This document shows positions 58,435 to 64,000 of a DNA stretch of 64,000 nt, one piece after another. Position 1 is the stretch's first letter; each line of letters starts with the position of its first letter. The stretch comes from Lycorma delicatula (Eukaryota; Arthropoda; Insecta; Hemiptera; Fulgoridae): positions 13,169,730-13,233,729 of the forward strand of contig NC_134456.1 of NCBI RefSeq assembly GCF_047948215.1. The letters run 5' to 3'. A model generated the notes under the pieces. It was not told where the DNA came from, ran no database searches, and was given only the letters and a program-made list of their open reading frames with translations. The position numbers were made by a program, and so were the translations under genes.

Positions 58435-59668
58435 GTAAGTAAAATAACATAATTATTTCATACATTTTTTTTTTTACTCTTAGATGTATTTTCGTTAATT
58501 ACATGAATAATTACATGAATTACAATAAAAAAAGCCTTAAGTAGTCACCATTGACAACACAGAACATATGGAAACTGTTGATCGCAGTGATCATTTTATA
58601 CCTAATTATTAATTTATGAGGTCATACCAGTAGCATTTTTGTCTGTTAGAAATTAGCTTATATATAATGGATAAAACAAAACAGAAAGGATTAGAAACCA
58701 CTCACACATAAATGTTTTAGAAAGAGTCTAGTCTGTGAGCTTGTAAAAGAAAAGTTAATAGCCAGGGGATTGTACAAAAGAGGAGAGGGCTGCCCACCTC
58801 AACGCCATATTTTTGCAAATATTTATGTTGTTTTAAATTTATTTTCATCATAAGAAACATCTTCACTTTCAAAATTTCTTACAAAAAAAATTTACTCATC
58901 AGGAAGGTACCATTTTGATGAAATGTACAAAATATAGATAAAGAATAACCTTGATGTATGAGGCAAAACTTATTTTTTTCCCATGTGAAGCACTGGTAAT
59001 AATACATATAAATGCACAAATATTGTACTTAAATACGTACAAAAATAGAAAAAAGCACTTTGAATAATTATAACAATAAAAATGAAGACTACATTTAATA
59101 AAAATAAGTTGACTTAAATGTACCAGAAATTTCTTTTTAGTAATATTTAAAAGAAAATGAAAAATATACACTACACGTGAATTTTTGAAGCAGGATATGC
59201 TGCATACCAGCATTAAAGGTATTGGGTTACATTAACAAGCCAAGAATCAGATCGAGAGATGACATCCATTCATGGAAAACCTAATAGCATCTTACTCTAA
59301 AGAACAAGATAGAAAAATTCTATTCTGTTTCTCGAAACAAAAATGCTTACATTAACAAATTTGTGCCTGTAAGAATAGGAAGAAAAACCACAATAGTTTG
59401 CTTCCAACACCAACGGTGGAAGAAAAGTGGATCTTGAAAAATATTTTTTAGTGTTCTACTGTGCAACATTATAATATTAAATCAATTAGTGTAATTAGTA
59501 ATTAGTGTATTTGTCATAATAGTGTATTAATTAGTGAATTGATGTATAATTTATCATTTTCCTGAAGTTAAAAATTTTAAAACCAAATACAAAAAAACCA
59601 CTAACTTTGTTTTAAAAAGAAATATATGTAATATAGATATATGAAGTTTATTTTCCCTTTATTTTTAG
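58435..59668 (+). other. Intron of glucosylceramidase-like gene
   Basis: 1.2 kb AT-rich, no recognised feature. Confidence 0.6.
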
Positions 59669-59739
59669 GTTACAGTCCTGCATTACCAAAACTGGGATTG
59701 TGGGAAAGGGCTGCGTTTTACGCTGTAAACATTATACAG
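59669..59739 (+). CDS. Host exon: glucosylceramidase-like, part 3
   Basis: Between TTTATTTTTAG and ACAG|GTTTGA, 71 nt. Completes a split Gly codon and encodes YSPALPKLGLWERAAFYAVN plus IIQ. GLWERAAFY corresponds to the LGSWDRG(M)QY segment of the family. Reading phase joins correctly to exon 2 and ends in phase 0; later exons are beyond the window. Confidence 0.72.
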
Positions 59740-61057
59740 GTTTGAAGGATATTAGTAGATTTATTATTTATTCATTAATAATAAATTATTAACACTAATT
59801 TACTGATACAGTTTTTCTAAATTTATAGCAAATTATCCTAAACAAAGTAATTAATTATACTGCAACTGATAGTAAAAAAATAAAACTCGACTGATTTACT
59901 ATGTTCCTAAATACAATTTTCATGAAGAACTTTGTTGAAAAAATTTGTGAAATTACCATAAAAATTTTAATTTATAAGAATGTAAAATGATTCATTAAAT
60001 CTTGTTATTCTTGGCATAGACAGATTAGAGCATTTAATTTTTCTCCTCAAAGGGTAGTTAAAACAGTTTCAAAAACAAAATAGTTTTGTGCGTTTCTAAT
60101 TTTAATGCTTCTGTTTTTTCTTTTATCCAATCGAAAATTGGGTAGGACACTTTCAAACAATCTCTGCTCGCTTCTCTCTCTTTCAATAACCTCTGCACTT
60201 CTTCCATGATTGATTTTTTTTTTAACTTCACAGGTAAATACCAAGGCAGTTTTTTGTTATCCGAGGAGTGGTGGACCTGCACATTTCTAATGTGATCTTT
60301 AGTGAATTTAATTAAATTAAATTAATGACTCTAATTTTTGACCGATTTGAAAACATATTTAGTTATTTATCTGCTGCTTGACATAATCAGTTTTTTCCTA
60401 TACCTAATTAAGTTTACCTAATCACTTCTATGTTTTTAAACTAGGAAATCTTTAATTTTTTTGTTAATCAATTCTTTCTTTGTTTTTTTACCCTTTTAGT
60501 GCCAAGGATATGTCAAAAAATATATACCTACAGTGCCAGACATTTTTTCAATAGTGACTGCCTAAAGAACCAAACTGTTTTAGTCGATTATTGTGGATTT
60601 TTACAAAAAAAAAAAAAATCACTACTCCATTATGTATTCATAAATTTAAACACTTTTTTTAGGATCTGTTGTTAACTAACTAATTTAAAAAAAAACATAC
60701 CTTATTTTACCACACAGTTATACAAAAGACATAGTAATAAGGAAATTTACTTAACTGTAAAAAGAAAATTTCCAAAGAATTTGTAATCATTTTCTTCTGA
60801 ATTTTCCAAGAAATTGTACAAAATGTCACACAAAAAAAAAATATTTATCAAAAGAAATGTTCATTACACAAAAGCCACATTAAGTTATTAAGCCACTTAT
60901 TTTTTAAATTAAATACATTTCTTATTTCACCTCAATAGAGAACATAATATAAAACAAGATGAAAAGTAATGGTTACAGATTATGAAGACAGTTTATGAAG
61001 AAAAACACTTTATAAAGACAGTTTATGAAGAAAGTAAACTACCAACACTAACTTAAG
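59740..61057. other. Intronic AT-rich DNA
   Basis: No feature recognised apart from short A/T runs and a direct repeat ATAAAGACAGTTTATGAAGAAA (about 60980-61035). Confidence 0.5.
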
Positions 61058-63026
61058 CTAACTAAAGATACATTTCAAAGAAGGATAATAAAGACTGCAT
61101 TGAATAGCAGATATGAAATGCATAACATTTTGTATAAAGGCCTCTTTTGCGTTTTTTACAAACAAAAGTTGATTTTTTCTTTTCCTCCCATTTTTTGTGC
61201 TTGCAGCACTGCATACACAACAGATCCTTTCCATCTTGTTTGGCAATTTATCAAACAACAGCTGTGCATTATCCTGATCACCATCACTACGACTACAGTC
61301 TTTCATTGTTACCTTCCTTTTGTTTTAACCAGTTTTCTGATACACTTACAATCAGATAAACGATATATTCAATGTGAGAGAGATGTTTGTCTGTGTTTAG
61401 TTCATATGTAAGAATTGAGGACCAAATAAGCAAAAATGTTGAATTAATCTTTTCCAATATTTCATTGTTTTCTGTCATCTAGATACTGGTATAACATACA
61501 ATCAGAAACATCTACTCCACCCATAGAATCATTGTAGTTTCTAATCATTTTTGGCTTGCTGATTATGACCATTGTTGCACCCTTTCATTTTGACCTTCAT
61601 CTGCTGCAACTGCATCAGTAGATAAGGCCACAACTTGCTTCTTTTGACTTTTCTTCTGTCTATAGTTCAGCATAAGCATGCTACCTTTAACATTGCAGAA
61701 GAATTACCCTGACGATTTGATATTAGCATACTAGTTAGGAATGTACATTTTAAATATAAAAATTTGGCCGGATTCAAAGGTGTAAAAAAACTACCCATGA
61801 ACACATCAGCCTCTGGGATTACCATTAGGTAATGCTTCAGAGGATAAGATGAATGATTTGTAGCGCGTGAAAATGCAATCCTTGACCGAGATTTGAACCC
61901 AGGGCCTCCAGATGAAAAGCCGTGACACTACCACTCACGCCACGGAGGCCGACCCAAAAGCTTCACTACAACAGTATAACTTAACCCTTTTTCTTTTATC
62001 TCCTTATCTACCTTCCTGGTACCCTTGTAAATAAAAACATTAATGCAATAATAGGTTACTGCATTGCACAACATCCACAACTTCAACACCATGTGTGATG
62101 TTTCTTAGGCAAGTACTGAAGTAATTGAGAGTGAGCTTTGGTGCTTATCATACTCCTCACCTACTGATAAATTCTGTCTGGAAGTGTAATGAAATTTGAA
62201 AACCCTATTTGCATGTTCAACCAATGGTGCAAATCTTGCACAAGGAACATAGTTATGCTGACTTGGTTTTGGTAGGGTTCTTGTATCCATAATATGAAAG
62301 AACTTAAGAATTCCTTCCTTGAAATCTGTTGACTGTAAACATCCTCCCAAACAAAAGGACATATTGGATTGAATTAGTCAACCAGTAGCTATAATTTGTT
62401 GGTTTTCTTTTTTATTCTCGTATTTATCAATACAGCAATAAACACTTGTATTTCTAAAACTTGTTTTGTTCGGCTATGCTCTTTCAGTTTGTTTTTATTT
62501 TGATTTAGAACATTTTCGCCATATTTGGAATATTTTACTATTGAATTTAGAAACGCAACAGTAAAAAACATATGAAAATATAAAACTGGTGGCGAGTTTC
62601 GTGGAGGTAGGGCAATGTTTTGTACTGGATTGTAATAGAAAACTAAAATTATGTTGGAAGCCATCAGCATCATGTTGGGCAAATTCCCATTCAGTACTGT
62701 TGTCAGATTAATTTTCATCAAGATTAGCTAGTCGGGGCCTGCTTTTCTAGGTTTTATGCATAGGAATAAAATGATTTTCATCATCACGCCTACAGTCATA
62801 TTCCGATTCTGAAAACAAAACATTATGAAAATTTACTTTGCCTAAGCCTGATGTAGATGGGCTTGCTAAATTATGCTCAGGTGTGTAATCCGGATCAATA
62901 TCTGTCATCTACAACTGAACTACTACAAGAATAACTTACCTGAACCGCTCTCAGAAACATCACTCACGAAATTGCCCCATATTCGTCTTATCGTATTATC
63001 GCTTACTGGTGACCTGCACCGCTTCA
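61058..63026 (-). pseudogene. piggyBac-like transposase relic
   Basis: Minus-strand pieces: ATG 63026 (MKRCRSPVSDNTIRRIWGNF), 62721-62389 (ALPPRNSPPVLYFHMFFTVA, VLEIQVFIAVLINTR), 62362-62105 (PLVEHANRVFKFHYTSRQNL, SVGEEYDKHQ, where intact members have a SVDES-like catalytic Asp), and 61306-61058 (LPNKMERICCVCSAASTKNG, RRKNQ), the C-terminal Cys-rich zinc domain. The order is that of piggyBac-derived transposases. Many frameshifts and a large internal deletion; a SINE lies inside at 61780-61960. It sits in the host gene's intron or 3' region. Confidence 0.7.
61780..61960 (-). mobile_element. tRNA-derived SINE
   Basis: On the minus strand, GGCCTCCGTGGCGTGAGTGG (A box) starting near 61951, then CACGGCTTTTCATCTGGAGG and CCCTGGGTTCAAATCTCGG (B box), followed by a non-tRNA body and a T/A-rich end. 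The tRNA head is Glu-like with a CTTTTCATC anticodon region. It interrupts the piggyBac relic. Confidence 0.7.
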
Positions 63027-63544
63027 TATTTAAAATATAAACACAAACTACGATATATCATATAATTACAACCTCACACGCCAAGCACAAAGACCGCCAA
63101 AAACAAGCAGCTGACTAATTACAAGCAGCACTAATTACAAGCAGCGATTAGCCACGCGATATATCGATTGTTATATCGAAAGTACATAAAGCTAATTTTC
63201 ACAACATTAAGTATGCATTGCAAAGAGTATTTTTACCTTATTTAGAGAAGTATAAATTTTTTTGAGGAAATATGATAATTTTTTTTTTTTTAATTTTGTG
63301 ACGTCCATGTATACGGACGCTGGCACTTTACGCACGAAAACTTCACGTCCGTAAAAGAGAACGTAAGCATTTTAAGAATTAATTCAGTAGTTTTTATTTT
63401 GTTTTACAAAAAAAAATTGTGTTTTCTTTCCTTTCAGTTTATGATACTATTTTCACTTTTCATATTGCTTTTCATTATTCCAATAGAGGCGCTTTTACTT
63501 GTATTCCCTTTCTCTATTTCTTACATAGTCATTTTTTTAGTCAA
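63027..63544. other. AT-rich flank of the piggyBac relic
   Basis: Short direct repeat ACTAATTACAAGCAGC (63115-63145) and an otherwise featureless AT-rich stretch. Confidence 0.45.
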
Positions 63545-64000
63545 TCTATATATATATATATATATATATAAAGAATGTATGTTTGTTTGTTTGTCCCGTA
63601 AGCGTTCCTACACAATTCATCCGATTGCGATAAACTTTGGTGAGTTGTGTACAGGCCTGCAAAGTTTTCTGAATTAATTTGGACCCTTTTGGTGGCGCTG
63701 GGATCGATATTTTTAGAAAAATTGCATTTGTGGACCGATATGGCTCATATTCAGCATGATATATATTACGTGAAAGAAATTTTTTTGCAAAACTATACCC
63801 TGTAAGTGGCGCCGGTGTCGAGATATTTACGTAACAAACAAATATACAAAGACTTCTATACAGCAAATATAAAAGGCAATGTTCGTATGTGTGTCCGATA
63901 TAGACTAAAAAACTACTGTACCGATTTACGCGCGAGTAAAAACGTTAATGGAAAAACGTGGAAAGGGAAAGTGAAAGGTTAAATTTTTTGAAATTCCATA
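63545..64000 (+). mobile_element. Helitron-type repeat, left end (runs off the window)
   Basis: A TA tract (63548-63570) leads into GAATGTATGTTTGTTTGTTTG and GTTCCTACACAATTCATCCG, a sequence style common at the 5' side of insect non-autonomous Helitrons. GGACCGATATGGCTCATATTC (63733-) resembles the left part of the Helitron at 50602. Element continues past 64000. Confidence 0.45.

Noticed and set aside
58899..59213. 104-codon minus-strand ORF in the intron
   Set aside because: AT-rich Phe/Tyr/Ile/Cys composition typical of random intronic frames.
61861..61960. Functional tRNA-Glu gene
   Set aside because: A/B boxes are present but the acceptor stem is poor and the sequence continues into a SINE body inside a dead transposase.

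Overview
Eukaryotic nuclear DNA, most likely insect: short introns, non-LTR retrotransposons, Helitron, piggyBac and SINE debris, and three exons of a host glucosylceramidase-like gene. The left 40 kb is dominated by two head-to-tail copies of one virus-like DNA transposon of the Polinton/Maverick (adintovirus-like) type. Copy A is cut by the window start and runs from inside its packaging ATPase to its right terminal inverted repeat (1-15599). Copy B is essentially complete (17335-39892, about 22.6 kb) with an 850-bp inverted repeat at each end. Between them lies a 1.7-kb fragment of a LINE whose full-length relative sits at 41418-47385.

Order of copy B: left TIR; protein-primed type B DNA polymerase (decayed); a minus-strand gene with half a RING finger; a small ORF; retroviral-type integrase with chromodomain; packaging ATPase; a Cys-rich/glycosyltransferase-like protein; a DUF8207-like protein; a fibre-like repeat protein; a phospholipase A2-adenain protease fusion; a penton-like protein; a small basic ORF; the double-jelly-roll major capsid protein; a membrane protein; a Lys-rich protein; a nuclease-like zinc protein; a RING protein; several unknown accessory genes; a PDGF/VEGF-like cystine-knot protein; right TIR. 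Replication, integration and most virion genes are broken in one or both copies, while the accessory block at 32187-38256 is almost entirely open in copy B.

The most unusual content is non-coding. Accessory genes of this element end in recurring RNA modules: (i) a 16-nt hairpin shaped like the histone mRNA 3' stem-loop, 19-25 nt after the stop codon; (ii) immediately after it a 130-180-nt module resembling a twister self-cleaving ribozyme, with compensatory base changes among copies; (iii) at other gene ends, a roughly 100-nt structured module of unknown class; (iv) near the right TIR, a roughly 250-nt hairpin whose two arms co-vary between copies A and B, like a microRNA precursor. Several gene starts have TATA boxes, and a palindromic GATA-rich repeat array lies upstream of one of them. 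Together these suggest a viral-type transcription programme with 3' ends formed without ordinary polyadenylation; this is inference.

The right part holds a degenerate R1-like LINE (48700-47395 and 41408-39893, minus strand) interrupted by a full-length I/Jockey-group LINE with two open ORFs and a 9-bp target-site duplication, then a Helitron relic (about 50560-52582), host exons at 53034, 58233 and 59669, and a decayed piggyBac transposase with an inserted tRNA-derived SINE. The host exons lack the usual catalytic acid/base Glu. The remaining sequence is AT-rich intronic or intergenic DNA.
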